Positions 17,131-26,469 of a stretch of DNA of 64,000 bases are shown here, piece after piece. Position numbers and translations under genes: made by a program. Within the stretch, counting starts at the first letter, position 1. Every line of letters begins with the position of its first letter. The stretch lies in contig OZ260083.1 in the NCBI GenBank assembly GCA_965284435.1, forward strand, positions 3,584,537-3,648,536, in the 5' to 3' direction. Source of the stretch: CAIYZT01 sp947461435 (GTDB taxonomy: Bacteria > Pseudomonadota > Alphaproteobacteria > Rhodobacterales > Rhodobacteraceae). The notes below the pieces were generated by a model. That model made no database searches. It had not been told where the DNA came from and saw only the letters and a program-made list of their open reading frames with translations.

Positions 17131-17573
17131 GGTGCCGTCCTTTCCCAGATCAATCGCGCATCGGGCAGCCGTTCATCATTTCGCGCGCCATCTGTCCGCT
17201 CGGTTTCGACGAACCCGTGGCGGGCATAAAAGCAGCGCGCGCCGATATTGGCCTGAAAGGTCCACAGGCAAAGCCGGGGTGACTGGGCTTTGGCGCGGTC
17301 CAAAAGCTGCGCGCCAAAGCCCTGACCGCGCGCCTGCGGTGCCAGATACAGACAGGAAATCTCGGGGCCCAAGCGGGCCATGAACCCGGCCGCCGCGCCT
17401 TTCAAATGCGCAACGCTCACCTCTTGGGTGGCAATCAGATGGCCCAGAAATCCCAGATCCTCTGCCGGACTGTGAAGCTTGGGCATCCAAGGCGTTTCCT
17501 GAATCCAGCCGCGCAGAATGGCCGCCAAAACGCCCGCGTCCTTCGGCGTTGCATGGGTAAAGGCCGCGCTCAC
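17127..17573 (-). CDS. GNAT family N-acetyltransferase
   Basis: A 148-residue acetyltransferase. YLAPQARGQGFGAQLL is the acetyl-CoA binding motif A (Q/RxxGxG/A) and WTFQANIGARCFYARHGFVE is motif B. It uses a GTG start at 17573 that overlaps the ycjX stop (GTGA), and its own stop overlaps the ycjF-like start by 4 bases. It is thus sandwiched and translationally coupled between two genes that are adjacent in other bacteria. The substrate is unknown; modification of a protein in the same operon is speculation. Confidence 0.88.
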   Translation of the reverse strand: MSAAFTHATPKDAGVLAAILRGWIQETPWMPKLHSPAEDLGFLGHLIATQEVSVAHLKGAAAGFMARLGPEISCLYLAPQARGQGFGAQLLDRAKAQSPRLCLWTFQANIGARCFYARHGFVETERTDGARNDERLPDARLIWERTAP

Positions 17574-18985
17574 AGCCGATCTCCAAACAGAAACTCCGCC
17601 GCCCGGTCCAGCCGGATATGAGGCGGCCCGTCGCCGGGTTTGCGGTTCAATCGGGCAGGAGCAAAGGTCATCAGGCCAAAATCAGCGCCCAACCATGTCT
17701 CGGCCCCGGCGCGGGCAGGCGACAAAAGCCGGGCCGGATCGCTGGGCAATTCGCCCGGATACATCACGGCTTGCTTTCCGGTGGCTTCAAGGCGCCCGCG
17801 CACAGCACCGTGCCTGACGCCGTCACGCTCGATCTCTTCTTCCACAGTGGCGCGAAAGGATGACAAGGCCAGCGCCGAGGTTTCGGCCCCGGCGAAATCC
17901 GCCCGCGCGCGCGCATCGCGCAGCAAGGCCTCGGTGATGGCGGTCAATGCGGGGTGTTGGCTGTGATGCAAATGGTCGGCTTTGGTGGCCGCAAACAAGA
18001 TCTTTTCCACCCGTTTTCCCGCTAGAACTCCGCTTAGCCAGCCGTTGCGACCGGGCCGAAAGGCACCCAGCACCCCCGTCAGTGTTTGGCGCAGATCCTC
18101 GACCGCGCGCGGACCTTGATGAATGGCCCCCAAGACATCTGCCAGCACGATCTGGCGGTCGATCCGCGAAAAATGATCGCGAAAGAAGGGTTTGATCACG
18201 CGCGCCTTGTAGGCCTCGAAGCGGCGGTCCATCTCGCGCCACAGGCAACCGCGCGGCGTCACCGATGGCAAGGGCAAAGGGGCAAAGGTCAGCACAGGCG
18301 AGCCGGCAAGATCGCCGGGCAACAAGAACCGGCCCGGCGTGCAATCGGCCCGCCCGCTGCGCCGCGCCGCCATCAGCCAATCGGTGTAGACCCGCGCAAG
18401 GGACTGGGCGCGCGGCTCGTCCAGTCTAAGCGCGCCATCTTCAGCCCGCGCCATGGCCAGATATTCGGCGGCGCTGGGATCTTTGGCCAATCGGTCCAGC
18501 ACGACCTCGCTCCACTCGGCATAGGTCTTGTCCAGCAGCGACAGGTCCGAAAGCCATTCACCGGGGTAATCGACGATGTCCAGATGCAGGCGGCGCGGGC
18601 CTGTCAGCCCCCCCAGAAAGCCGGCAGGTTGCACCAGAAAAGACAGCCGCAACTCCGACAGGGACCGGGTAGAGACGGGCCAATGGGGGGTGTCCCCGGT
18701 CAAGGATGCAAGGTGATCTTCGTAAGCAAAACGCGGCAGCGTCATATCCGGTTGCGGCTGCAAATAGACCGCTTGAATCCGTCCGGCGTTGGCAGCCTTC
18801 AACTGGGGCATGCGCCCACGTTCCAGCAGATTGGCCACAAGGGCTGTGATGAAAACGGTCTTACCCGCGCGGCTGAGACCCGTCACCCCAAGCCGCACCA
18901 CGGGCTCTTGAAACAAACCAAGGGCCGAGGCAGCCACCCCGTTCAACCCGCGCTGCACGCCTTCGCCAAGGGAGGTGAAAACCAA
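17570..18985 (-). CDS. YcjX family (DUF463) P-loop GTPase-like protein
   Basis: A 471-residue protein of the YcjX family. VRLGVTGLSRAGKTVFITALV gives the P-loop near residue 35, and DIVDYPGEWLSDLSLL is the family's conserved Walker B-like region. The start is taken as TTG at 18985, because CAGGAG lies six bases upstream and the resulting length matches the family; the long upstream open frame has no protein character. It heads the ycjX-GNAT-ycjF operon and is divergent from truA. E. coli YcjX is linked to cell-envelope stress; the role here is inferred only. Confidence 0.9.
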   Translation of the reverse strand: MVFTSLGEGVQRGLNGVAASALGLFQEPVVRLGVTGLSRAGKTVFITALVANLLERGRMPQLKAANAGRIQAVYLQPQPDMTLPRFAYEDHLASLTGDTPHWPVSTRSLSELRLSFLVQPAGFLGGLTGPRRLHLDIVDYPGEWLSDLSLLDKTYAEWSEVVLDRLAKDPSAAEYLAMARAEDGALRLDEPRAQSLARVYTDWLMAARRSGRADCTPGRFLLPGDLAGSPVLTFAPLPLPSVTPRGCLWREMDRRFEAYKARVIKPFFRDHFSRIDRQIVLADVLGAIHQGPRAVEDLRQTLTGVLGAFRPGRNGWLSGVLAGKRVEKILFAATKADHLHHSQHPALTAITEALLRDARARADFAGAETSALALSSFRATVEEEIERDGVRHGAVRGRLEATGKQAVMYPGELPSDPARLLSPARAGAETWLGADFGLMTFAPARLNRKPGDGPPHIRLDRAAEFLFGDRL

Positions 18986-19110
18986 AGGAGACTCCTGTCG
19001 TCGGGCCCAACATAGGAATTGGCGGGCCGAATGGGTAGGGGAAGGTTCGCGCAAGGCACGCGGCGCGAAAAAAACTTTCCCAAGCCGCCAATCTGCGCTA
19101 CCTCGCGCCC

Positions 19111-19887
19111 ATGCCGCGTTTTGCCCTTCAGATCGACTATGACGGTGGTCCCTTTGCCGGCTGGCAAAGGCAGGCTGGTGGCTTGGCCTCGGTTCAAGGC
19201 GCAATCGAAGAGGCCCTGACGCGGTTGCAACCGGGGCCCCATACCATCGCTGCGGCGGGGCGCACCGATGCCGGCGTTCATGCCACCGCGCAGGTCGCCC
19301 ACTGTGATCTGACCCGCGAGTGGGACCCCTTCCGGCTGTCCGAAGCCTTGAACTGGCATCTCAAACCGCAGCCGATTGCCGTGATCAACGCCAAGCGCGT
19401 TTCGGACGATTTTCACGCCCGGTTTTCCGCGCAGGAGCGGCGATACACCTTTCGGCTGGTGGCCCGGCGCGCGCCTGTGACCCATGACAAGGGTCTGGTC
19501 TGGCAGGTCTTGTCGCCCCTGAACCTTGACGCCATGCACGAGGCCGCCGCCCATCTGATGGGCCATCATGATTTCACCACCTTTCGGTCAACCTTCTGTC
19601 AGGCCAAAAGTCCGATGAAGACCCTGGACGAAATCACGATCACCCCTCAGGCGGTGGTGGGCGGGATCGAGTATCGGTTTTTCTTGCGGGCCCGCTCTTT
19701 CTTGCACAATCAGGTCCGATCGATCGTGGGGACCTTGGAACGTGTGGGGGCCGGGTCATGGGCGCCGCAAGATGTGAAGCAGGCCTTGCAGGCGCGCAGT
19801 CGGGCGGCCTGTGGTCCGGTTTGCCCACCGCAGGGATTGTATCTGTCTGGCGTGTCTTATGCCGACGACCCTTTTGCGGATGCCTGA
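19111..19887 (+). CDS. truA: tRNA pseudouridine(38-40) synthase TruA
   Basis: A 258-residue pseudouridine synthase that modifies positions 38-40 in the anticodon stem-loop of many tRNAs. ALQIDYDGGPFAGWQRQ, AAAGRTDAGVHATAQVAH with the catalytic Asp, and FLRARSFLHNQVRSIVGTL are the TruA signatures. It is complete at the usual length. It lies divergent from ycjX across 125 bases and upstream of a small membrane-protein gene 37 bases away. Confidence 0.96.
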   Translation: MPRFALQIDYDGGPFAGWQRQAGGLASVQGAIEEALTRLQPGPHTIAAAGRTDAGVHATAQVAHCDLTREWDPFRLSEALNWHLKPQPIAVINAKRVSDDFHARFSAQERRYTFRLVARRAPVTHDKGLVWQVLSPLNLDAMHEAAAHLMGHHDFTTFRSTFCQAKSPMKTLDEITITPQAVVGGIEYRFFLRARSFLHNQVRSIVGTLERVGAGSWAPQDVKQALQARSRAACGPVCPPQGLYLSGVSYADDPFADA

Positions 19888-19924
19888 ACTGCGCTAGGCC
19901 TTTTTCAGCGCAAAGGAGAGCCCC

Positions 19925-20206
19925 ATGACCCTGACCGATCTTTTCCTGTCCCAGGTGATCGACCCGTTCCGTTTTGGCATGCTGGTGTTTTTGTTCCTGA
20001 CGATGCTGCGCACGCGGGCCAGTTCGGGCACCCTGATCCCCTTGGCGGCCGGGGCGCTGTTTGTGGCCGTGTTGATTCCGATGACCATGACCAAAACGCC
20101 CATGGGCCCGGATCTGTACCGCGCCGTCGCGGTGGGAATTGTCACCAATGCCTTGGTGATCGGCGCTATTGCGCTGCTGTATCGGATGTTGCCCAAGCGC
20201 GGATAA
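19925..20206 (+). CDS. Small three-helix membrane protein, function unknown
   Basis: A 93-residue protein with three hydrophobic stretches: FGMLVFLFLTML, LIPLAAGALFVAVLIPM and AVGIVTNALVIGAIALLYRML. It starts at ATG 19925 after AAAGGAGAG. Gene-like spacing downstream of truA and a terminator right after its stop support a real gene. I do not recognise the family. Confidence 0.75.
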   Translation: MTLTDLFLSQVIDPFRFGMLVFLFLTMLRTRASSGTLIPLAAGALFVAVLIPMTMTKTPMGPDLYRAVAVGIVTNALVIGAIALLYRMLPKRG

Positions 20207-20210
20207 ACCA

Positions 20211-20238
20211 AAAGGGCCGAGGTTTCCCCCGGCCCTTT
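20211..20238. terminator. Terminator between the small membrane protein and the MHS permease
   Basis: AAAGGGCCG (20211-20219) and CGGCCCTTT (20230-20238) form a perfect 9-base stem starting five bases after the stop at 20206 and ending 20 bases before the end of the opposing permease gene. T-rich on one side and A-rich on the other, it can act in both directions. Confidence 0.85.
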
Positions 20239-20258
20239 CCGTTCTCTTGTTCAGACAC

Positions 20259-22223
20259 TTAGCGGTTGCTGGCGTCCGAGAAGATGTCTTTCTTGTGCGT
20301 GCCACCGGGAACAAACAGCGCCCCGATGATAACCGTCACCGCCGCAATCACGATCGGGTACCAAAGGCCCGAATAGATGTTGCCCGACTGGGCCGAGATC
20401 GCCAGTGCGGTCGCCGGCAACAGGCCGCCGAACCAACCGTTTCCGATGTGGTAGGGCAAGGACATGCCCGAGTAGCGGATCCGCGTTGGGAACAACTCGA
20501 CCAGCATGGCCGCGATGGGGCCATAGACCATTGTGACCAGAACGATCAGATAGGTCAGGATCGCCACGATGGTCAGGTTCTGGCCGGTGAAGACGTCAAA
20601 GAAGCCTGATGCACGTGCCACGGTGTCGTTGGACGGAACGGATTTGACAACAACGCCTTCGGCGACAACTTCGTCCTTGGCCACGTCGACCCAGACACCA
20701 TCAACTTCCTTGACCTTCTTGGTTCCAGCCGAAGGATAACCGGCTGCGGCAAGGCTGTCTGCAATCGATTTCTCGAACGCGGCCTTGACCCCGCTGGCCG
20801 TGTCAAGCGCGGCTTGGGCAGCGTCGATTGCCGCCTGATCCGTCCCTGCTTTTGCGGTTTCAAGGGCGGTCTTGGCAGCGGCGATTTCGGCCGCGTTGAC
20901 GGTTCCGTCGTAACCGGCAATCTCGGTCTCGCCAACCTTCACCGACGCCACGGTGCCTGCAGGCGCATCCACCGTTGTCGAGTTGACCGAAGACTTGAGC
21001 AAGAGCGCTTTCAGCAAGTCACAGGACTTGGTGAATTTCGCCGTGCCAACCGGGTTGAACTGGAACGAGCAGTCCGCCGGATCGGCCGTCACGACAATCG
21101 ACGTTTCCTGTGCGGCATGTAGTGCCGGGTTTGCCGTCTTGGTCAGGAAATTGAACACCGGGAAATAGGTGATCGCGGCGATCAAGCAGCCTGCCAGAAT
21201 GATCGGCTTGCGGCCGATCCGGTCGGACAGACGGCCAAAGTAGATGAACCCATAGGTGCCAAGGATCAGCGACCAGGCCACGAACACGTTGGCCGAAAAG
21301 CTGTCGACCTTGATGACGTTTTGCAAAAAGAACAGGGCGTAGAACTGACCCGAGTACCAGACAACCGCTTGGCCTGCCGTCAGACCAAGCAGCGCGATCA
21401 CCGCAAACTTGGCATTCTTCCACTGGCCGAACGCCTCGCGCAGCGGCGCTTTGGACGCAGCGCCCTCTTCCTTCATTTTCTTGAAGGCCGGGGATTCATT
21501 CATCGTCAGACGAATATATAGCGAGATCAGCAGCAGGATGATCGACCCCAGGAACGGGATCCGCCACCCCCAAGCCTTCCAAGGCTCCAGCATGACAGGG
21601 TCACCTTTTGCATCCAGCATTGGCGTGCCATCAAGCCCGAACTGGGCGACGGAATCATAGTTTCCGTTCACATAGCCGGTCACCAGCAGAATAACGATCA
21701 GCGACAGCAACAAGCCCAGCGTCGCGGTGGTCTGAATGAACGAGGTGTAGTAACCGCGGCGGTCTTGCGGGGCGTGTTCGGCCACGTAAACCGCAGCGCC
21801 GCCATATTCGCCGCCCAAGGCCAGACCCTGCAACATGCGCAAACCGATCAAGATGAATGGTGCCGCCATGCCCCAGCTTTGGTACCCCGGCAGCAGACCG
21901 ACGAGGAAGGTCGACAGACCCATGATCAGGATCGTCATCAAGAAGGTGTATTTGCGGCCGATCAGATCGCCGAGCGAGCCAAACACCAGCGCGCCGAAAG
22001 GACGCACGATGAATCCGGCAGCAAAGGCCAGAAGGGCGAAGATGTTCCGTGTGGCTTCGGGGAAGGGCGTAAAGAACTGCGCCCCGATGATCGCGGCCAA
22101 CGAGCCGTAAAGGTAAAAGTCATACCATTCGAAAACCGTGCCTGCCGAAGAGGCAAGGATCACCTTGCGCTCTTCCGCGGTCATCGGACGCGAGCGTGCG
22201 CTCACATCTGCATTCATCGCCAT
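20259..22223 (-). CDS. MHS-family MFS permease with a ~180-residue inserted domain
   Basis: A 654-residue metabolite:H+ symporter, far longer than the usual 430-550. FEWYDFYLYG, PFGALVFGSLGDLIGRK (residues 75-91), GEYGGAAVYVAEHAP and FGRLSDRIGRKP are MHS motifs. Between the helix ending near 360 and the one starting near 546 lies a hydrophilic insert with two cysteines (DCSFQF, SCDLL) and a heptad-like Ala-rich coiled segment (AAEIAAAKTALETAKAG and following). By topology it faces the periplasm. The gene follows acs in the same direction (231 bases), so acetate or another short carboxylate is a reasonable substrate guess. Start ATG at 22223 follows GGAGGAAG. Confidence 0.88.
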   Translation of the reverse strand: MAMNADVSARSRPMTAEERKVILASSAGTVFEWYDFYLYGSLAAIIGAQFFTPFPEATRNIFALLAFAAGFIVRPFGALVFGSLGDLIGRKYTFLMTILIMGLSTFLVGLLPGYQSWGMAAPFILIGLRMLQGLALGGEYGGAAVYVAEHAPQDRRGYYTSFIQTTATLGLLLSLIVILLVTGYVNGNYDSVAQFGLDGTPMLDAKGDPVMLEPWKAWGWRIPFLGSIILLLISLYIRLTMNESPAFKKMKEEGAASKAPLREAFGQWKNAKFAVIALLGLTAGQAVVWYSGQFYALFFLQNVIKVDSFSANVFVAWSLILGTYGFIYFGRLSDRIGRKPIILAGCLIAAITYFPVFNFLTKTANPALHAAQETSIVVTADPADCSFQFNPVGTAKFTKSCDLLKALLLKSSVNSTTVDAPAGTVASVKVGETEIAGYDGTVNAAEIAAAKTALETAKAGTDQAAIDAAQAALDTASGVKAAFEKSIADSLAAAGYPSAGTKKVKEVDGVWVDVAKDEVVAEGVVVKSVPSNDTVARASGFFDVFTGQNLTIVAILTYLIVLVTMVYGPIAAMLVELFPTRIRYSGMSLPYHIGNGWFGGLLPATALAISAQSGNIYSGLWYPIVIAAVTVIIGALFVPGGTHKKDIFSDASNR

Positions 22224-22306
22224 AAGGCTTCCTCCATGTTGTGCCGGCTGCGCCGGACTGTCCCAACTGTTTTTCGCATCTTTTCTTTGGCCAAAGCTTC
22301 TTTGGT

Positions 22307-22322
22307 CCTTGCCGAGGCAAGG
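22307..22322. other. Stem-loop in the acs-permease intergenic region
   Basis: CCTTGCC and GGCAAGG form a perfect 7-base stem around GA. A 12-base palindrome CTTTGGCCAAAG lies just before it at 22285-22296. Both are in the 231-base gap between the end of acs and the permease start. They may be an mRNA processing signal, attenuator or regulator site; nothing decides between these. Confidence 0.35.
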
Positions 22323-22454
22323 CTGCCGCCGAACTGGCGCTGATGCGGTCTTTTCCGTCCTTTGCCGCGCCCGGGCCTCCTCTGCCCGCGCGCGGCGCTG
22401 TTTTTGGCCGTCAGGGCAAAGGGTTGCCCGTCCGACTCGGCCGTCCGCCCAAGG

Positions 22455-24419
22455 TCAGTCCTTGTTCATGCGGTTGGCAATCAGATCATCCACCACCGCC
22501 GGATCGGCGAGGGTCGATGTGTCACCAAGGCTGCCGAAATCATTCTCGGCAATCTTGCGCAGGATGCGGCGCATGATCTTGCCCGAACGGGTTTTCGGCA
22601 GGCCGGGTGCCCATTGAATAAGGTCCGGGCTGGCGATGGGGCCAATTTCCGTACGCACCCATTTGACCAGGTCCTTGCGCAGCTCCTCGGTCGGTTCGAC
22701 ACCGCGCATCAAGGTGACATAGGCATAGATGCCCTGCCCTTTGATATCGTGCGGATAACCCACAACGGCGCTTTCCGCGACATTGGGATGGGCGACAAGG
22801 GCGCTTTCCACCTCGGCGGTGCCCATGCGGTGACCGGACACATTGATCACGTCATCCACGCGGCCTGTGATCCAGTAATAGCCGTCAGCATCCCTGCGGC
22901 AGCCGTCGCCGGTGAAATAATATCCCGGATACTGGCTGAAATAGGCCTCTTCAAACCGCGCATGATCGCCCCACAGCGTGCGCATCTGGCCGGGCCAGCT
23001 GTCCGCGATGCACAAGACACCATCGGTTTCCGTCGACTCTTGAATCTTGGCCGAGGCCGGATCCAGCACAACGGGCTGGATCCCGAAAAACGGCTTGGTC
23101 GCCGATCCAGGTTTTTGCGGAATGGCCCCGGGCAACGGTGTGATCATGTGACCCCCCGTTTCGGTTTGCCAGAAGGTGTCGACGATGGGGCATTTGCCCT
23201 TGCCAACATGCGTGTTGTACCAGTTCCAAGCCTCAGGATTGATCGGCTCGCCCACAGAACCCAGCAGTTTCAGCGACGACAGATCGTGCTTTTCCACCCA
23301 TTCGGCGCCCATGCCCATCAAACTGCGAATGGCAGTGGGCGCGGTGTAGAACTGGTTCACCTTGTGCTTGGCGATCACCTCCCAGAACCGTCCCGCGTCG
23401 GGATAGGTCGGCACGCCTTCGAACATGATCGATGTCCCGCCATTGGCAAGCGGGCCGTAAACGATATAGCTGTGCCCGGTGACCCAGCCGACATCGGCCG
23501 TGCACCAGAACACATCGCCGTCATGATAATCAAAGGTCATCTGATGCGTCATGGCCGCATACACCAGATAGCCGCCTGACGTGTGCACAACGCCCTTTGG
23601 CTTTCCGGTGGAGCCGGAGGTGTACAAGATGAACAAAGGGTCTTCCGCGCCCACTTCGACATAGGCGCAATAAGGGGACGTCTTGGCCATTTCCGCCTTC
23701 AGGTCAATATCGCGGCCTTCGGTCCAGGTGGTCTGGTCCCCGGTGTGTTTGACCACCAGGCTTTTCACATGGTCATTGCAATGAAGCAGCGCCTGATCGG
23801 TGTTTGATTTCAGCGGCACTTTTTTGCCGCCCCGGGGCCCAAAATCGGCGGTGATCACAACCTTGGCTTCGGAATCGTTGATGCGGTTGGCCAAGGCATC
23901 GGGCGAAAACCCGCCAAAGACCACCGAATGAATGGCCCCGATGCGCGCGCAGGCCAACATGGCATAGGCGGCTTCGGGGATCATCGGCATATACAGCACG
24001 ACGCGGTCACCCTTTTTCACGCCCTGCGCCTTCAGCACATTGGCCAAACGCGAGGTTTGTTCCAGCAATTCAGCATAGGTGATGTGGCGCGCCGGGGTCT
24101 TGGGATCATCCGGCTCCCAGATCAGGGCGGTTTGCTGGGCCCGGGTGATCATGTGCCTGTCAATGCAATTGGCCGAGACATTCAGCGTGCCGTCTTCAAA
24201 CCACTTGATCGATACACTGCCCTTTTCAAAGGTCGTGTTCTTGACGATCTGATAGTCGCGGATCCAGTCGATCCGGTGGCCTTCGGCGCGCCAGAAGGCA
24301 TCGGGGTCTGCCACCGATTGCGCATACATGGTGGCATAGGCTTCCGGTCCGACATGGGCGTGCGCCACAAAGTCTTGTGACGCGCTGTACACTCCGGGTG
24401 CACCGATGTGGTCTGCCAT
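22455..24419 (-). CDS. acsA: Acetyl-coenzyme A synthetase (AMP-forming)
   Basis: A 654-residue enzyme that activates acetate with ATP and CoA. FILYTSGSTGKPKGVVHT is the ATP-binding P-loop of the adenylate-forming family, DVFWCTADVGWVTGHSYI, DTFWQTETGG and YYFTGDGCRRD are family core motifs, and LPKTRSGKIMRR carries the C-terminal lysine that relatives regulate by acetylation. The length equals that of the E. coli protein. GGAG lies before the ATG. It is followed by an MHS permease gene. A strong palindrome upstream (24550-24565) is a likely regulatory site. Confidence 0.97.
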   Translation of the reverse strand: MADHIGAPGVYSASQDFVAHAHVGPEAYATMYAQSVADPDAFWRAEGHRIDWIRDYQIVKNTTFEKGSVSIKWFEDGTLNVSANCIDRHMITRAQQTALIWEPDDPKTPARHITYAELLEQTSRLANVLKAQGVKKGDRVVLYMPMIPEAAYAMLACARIGAIHSVVFGGFSPDALANRINDSEAKVVITADFGPRGGKKVPLKSNTDQALLHCNDHVKSLVVKHTGDQTTWTEGRDIDLKAEMAKTSPYCAYVEVGAEDPLFILYTSGSTGKPKGVVHTSGGYLVYAAMTHQMTFDYHDGDVFWCTADVGWVTGHSYIVYGPLANGGTSIMFEGVPTYPDAGRFWEVIAKHKVNQFYTAPTAIRSLMGMGAEWVEKHDLSSLKLLGSVGEPINPEAWNWYNTHVGKGKCPIVDTFWQTETGGHMITPLPGAIPQKPGSATKPFFGIQPVVLDPASAKIQESTETDGVLCIADSWPGQMRTLWGDHARFEEAYFSQYPGYYFTGDGCRRDADGYYWITGRVDDVINVSGHRMGTAEVESALVAHPNVAESAVVGYPHDIKGQGIYAYVTLMRGVEPTEELRKDLVKWVRTEIGPIASPDLIQWAPGLPKTRSGKIMRRILRKIAENDFGSLGDTSTLADPAVVDDLIANRMNKD

Positions 24420-24549
24420 AAAGTCTCTCCCTCTTCAGGCGGCTGGGCCATGCCGCCTGTCCCTTGGCCGCGGCGGCGGATTTGGGCTTGGGCTAAGCAT
24501 AGCGAGTTGGTCAAGAAATTGGTAACTCTTTTTGATCGCTCAGTTTTTC

Positions 24550-24565
24550 TGTCAATTGATTGACA
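24550..24565. promoter_or_regulatory. Palindrome upstream of acs
   Basis: TGTCAATTGATTGACA has perfect 7-base arms (TGTCAAT/ATTGACA), and a third half-site TGTCAAT follows at 24582-24588. It lies about 130 bases upstream of the acs start in the 285-base gap that otherwise shows no gene. The regulator is unknown. Confidence 0.5.
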
Positions 24566-24704
24566 AGATTCAGCGAAAATCTGTCAATAACAGGAAAGTG
24601 ACAATGATTTGGGGAAAGTGGCGTCGCGGGGCGAATCCGATCTGCCCGATGGTGATTTCCTTCCCCAGATTGCCCCCGCAAATTGCCGTGGAACGCGGCA
24701 CGGA

Positions 24705-26363
24705 TCAAGATCGACTTCCTGTGCCAAGGCCGGGGTGATTCGCCGCTGTTTCTCCAGCTTCCGGGGCCACGGCAGGCCCGGCCAAGGCGCCTGTCAGACC
24801 CGCCGCGACAAGCACGATCTGAACTTCAGGCCGCGCCCCTAAGAGAACCAGTTTTCCGCCGCGCCGCGCCATTTTTCGCGACAGCCCTTCCAGCCAATGG
24901 GCCCCCGAGGAATCGATGTAGGGCACCTGTGTCAGATCAAGGACAAAAACCTTTGGCTGGTGGGCCATTTGCTCCAACTCTCCGCCCAGACGGGCGGCGG
25001 CGCCAAAAAAGAACGGCCCTGTCAAAGGGTGAACCACCGTATCCAAGCCCGGATCTGGCGCGGCGGCGCCCCCCTGAATATGTCCAGACATGCGGTGAAT
25101 GAACACAAGGCCCGCCAAGGCAAAGCCCACAACGATTCCTGCGGTCAGATCCCGGAACACCACCAACAGGAACGTTGCGACCAGCACGACCGCATCCGCC
25201 CGCGAGTGCCGGATGACCTCCCAGATTTCGGCCTTTTCAATCATGTTCCACGCGACGATGGCCAAGACCCCGGCCAGACAGGCCAAGGGGATATAGCCCG
25301 CCAAAGGCGCCGCGACGATCATGAACACCAAAACGAAGACGGCGTGCAACATGCCTGACATCGGCCCGTGCGAGCCGGCCCGCACATTCGTGGCGGTGCG
25401 TGCAATGGTCCCGGTCACGCAAAGCCCGCCGAACAGGGCCGATCCCATATTGGCCACGCCCTGCGCCAAAAGTTCGGCATTGGGCCGGTGCCGCGCCCCC
25501 GACATGCCATCTGCGACAACGGCCGATAGCAAAGATTCAATCGCCCCCAGCAGCGTGAAACTGGCCGCCCAAGGCAATGCGCCCTGAACCAGCCCCCAGC
25601 TGAGGGTGGGCAGGCTGGGCGCGGGCACCATGCGGGGCAAATCGCCAAAACGCCCGTATATCGTTTCGACGGGCAAGGAAAAACTGATCGCGGCCAAGGT
25701 TCCCGCCACCACGGCCAGAAGAAGGTTCGGCAAGGCAGGGGCCAGCCGTTTGATCCCCACGATCAGTGTGATCGTCCCCCCTGCCACGCCAAGGGCGGAC
25801 AGACTGATTGTGCCGCGGGCCGCCCACAGCGCCTCCAGCTTGGCCAAGACCTCTCCGGGATCAGCGGCCAAGGTCAGGCCGCCCAAATCTTTGATCTGAC
25901 TTACAAAGATGATCACGGCAATTCCGGCGGTAAAGCCAAGGGTGACGGGGTAGGGGATATAGCGCACATAACTTCCCGCGCGCAGCACCGCCAAGACCAC
26001 CAGCATTCCGCCCGACAGAAAGGTTGCCAAAATCAGCCCGGGCACCCCGATTTGCGCCACGCAAGCCGAGACAAGAACGATGAATGCCCCGGCGGGGCCG
26101 CCGACCTGAAACCGCGACCCGCCCAGAAGCGACACCAAGAAGCCCCCGATGATCGCCGTGAACAGCCCGCGTTCGGGGCCGACACCGCTGGCAATGGCGA
26201 TGGCCATCGACAAGGGCAGCGCCACGATGGCCACGGTCAGCCCCGCCACAACATCGGCCCGCAGATCTGCCAGGCCATAGCCTTCGCGCCAGACGGTCAC
26301 CAGTTTGGGCAGAAATTCCGGCAGGGCCGAGGGGGATTTTGCCGCGCGGTTGGGAGGATTCAT
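24705..26363 (-). CDS. SulP family anion transporter with STAS domain
   Basis: A 552-residue inner membrane protein. The SulP core spans residues 15-410 with 10-14 helices. VAGLTVAIVALPLSMAIAIASG (about 38-59) is the signature helix region and QGVANMGSALFGGLCVTGTIART lies in the core. The C-terminal STAS domain follows, with VFVLDLTQVPYIDSSGAHWL including the conserved DSSG loop. SulP proteins move sulfate, bicarbonate, chloride or dicarboxylates. Without carbonic anhydrase or sulfur genes adjacent the substrate is open. The start MNPPNRA at 26363 is chosen over an upstream in-frame start lacking membrane-protein character. It is divergent from a HugZ-like gene. Confidence 0.9.
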   Translation of the reverse strand: MNPPNRAAKSPSALPEFLPKLVTVWREGYGLADLRADVVAGLTVAIVALPLSMAIAIASGVGPERGLFTAIIGGFLVSLLGGSRFQVGGPAGAFIVLVSACVAQIGVPGLILATFLSGGMLVVLAVLRAGSYVRYIPYPVTLGFTAGIAVIIFVSQIKDLGGLTLAADPGEVLAKLEALWAARGTISLSALGVAGGTITLIVGIKRLAPALPNLLLAVVAGTLAAISFSLPVETIYGRFGDLPRMVPAPSLPTLSWGLVQGALPWAASFTLLGAIESLLSAVVADGMSGARHRPNAELLAQGVANMGSALFGGLCVTGTIARTATNVRAGSHGPMSGMLHAVFVLVFMIVAAPLAGYIPLACLAGVLAIVAWNMIEKAEIWEVIRHSRADAVVLVATFLLVVFRDLTAGIVVGFALAGLVFIHRMSGHIQGGAAAPDPGLDTVVHPLTGPFFFGAAARLGGELEQMAHQPKVFVLDLTQVPYIDSSGAHWLEGLSRKMARRGGKLVLLGARPEVQIVLVAAGLTGALAGPAVAPEAGETAANHPGLGTGSRS

Positions 26364-26469
26364 GTTTGGGTCCCATTGCAAGAAGCGGCTGCGCTGCGCT
26401 GCTTTGCCGCTTGAATTGCTGTGACCAAACGCTTCTGCTGGCCTTGTGTCAATAATCCAGGTCAGTCCT

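Noticed and set aside
22362..23579. 405-codon plus-strand open frame opposite acs
   Set aside because: Antisense shadow of a highly conserved enzyme gene.
24532..24738. Small plus-strand open frame in the acs upstream region
   Set aside because: No ribosome site, no similarity to a known small protein, and it runs into the opposing SulP gene end.
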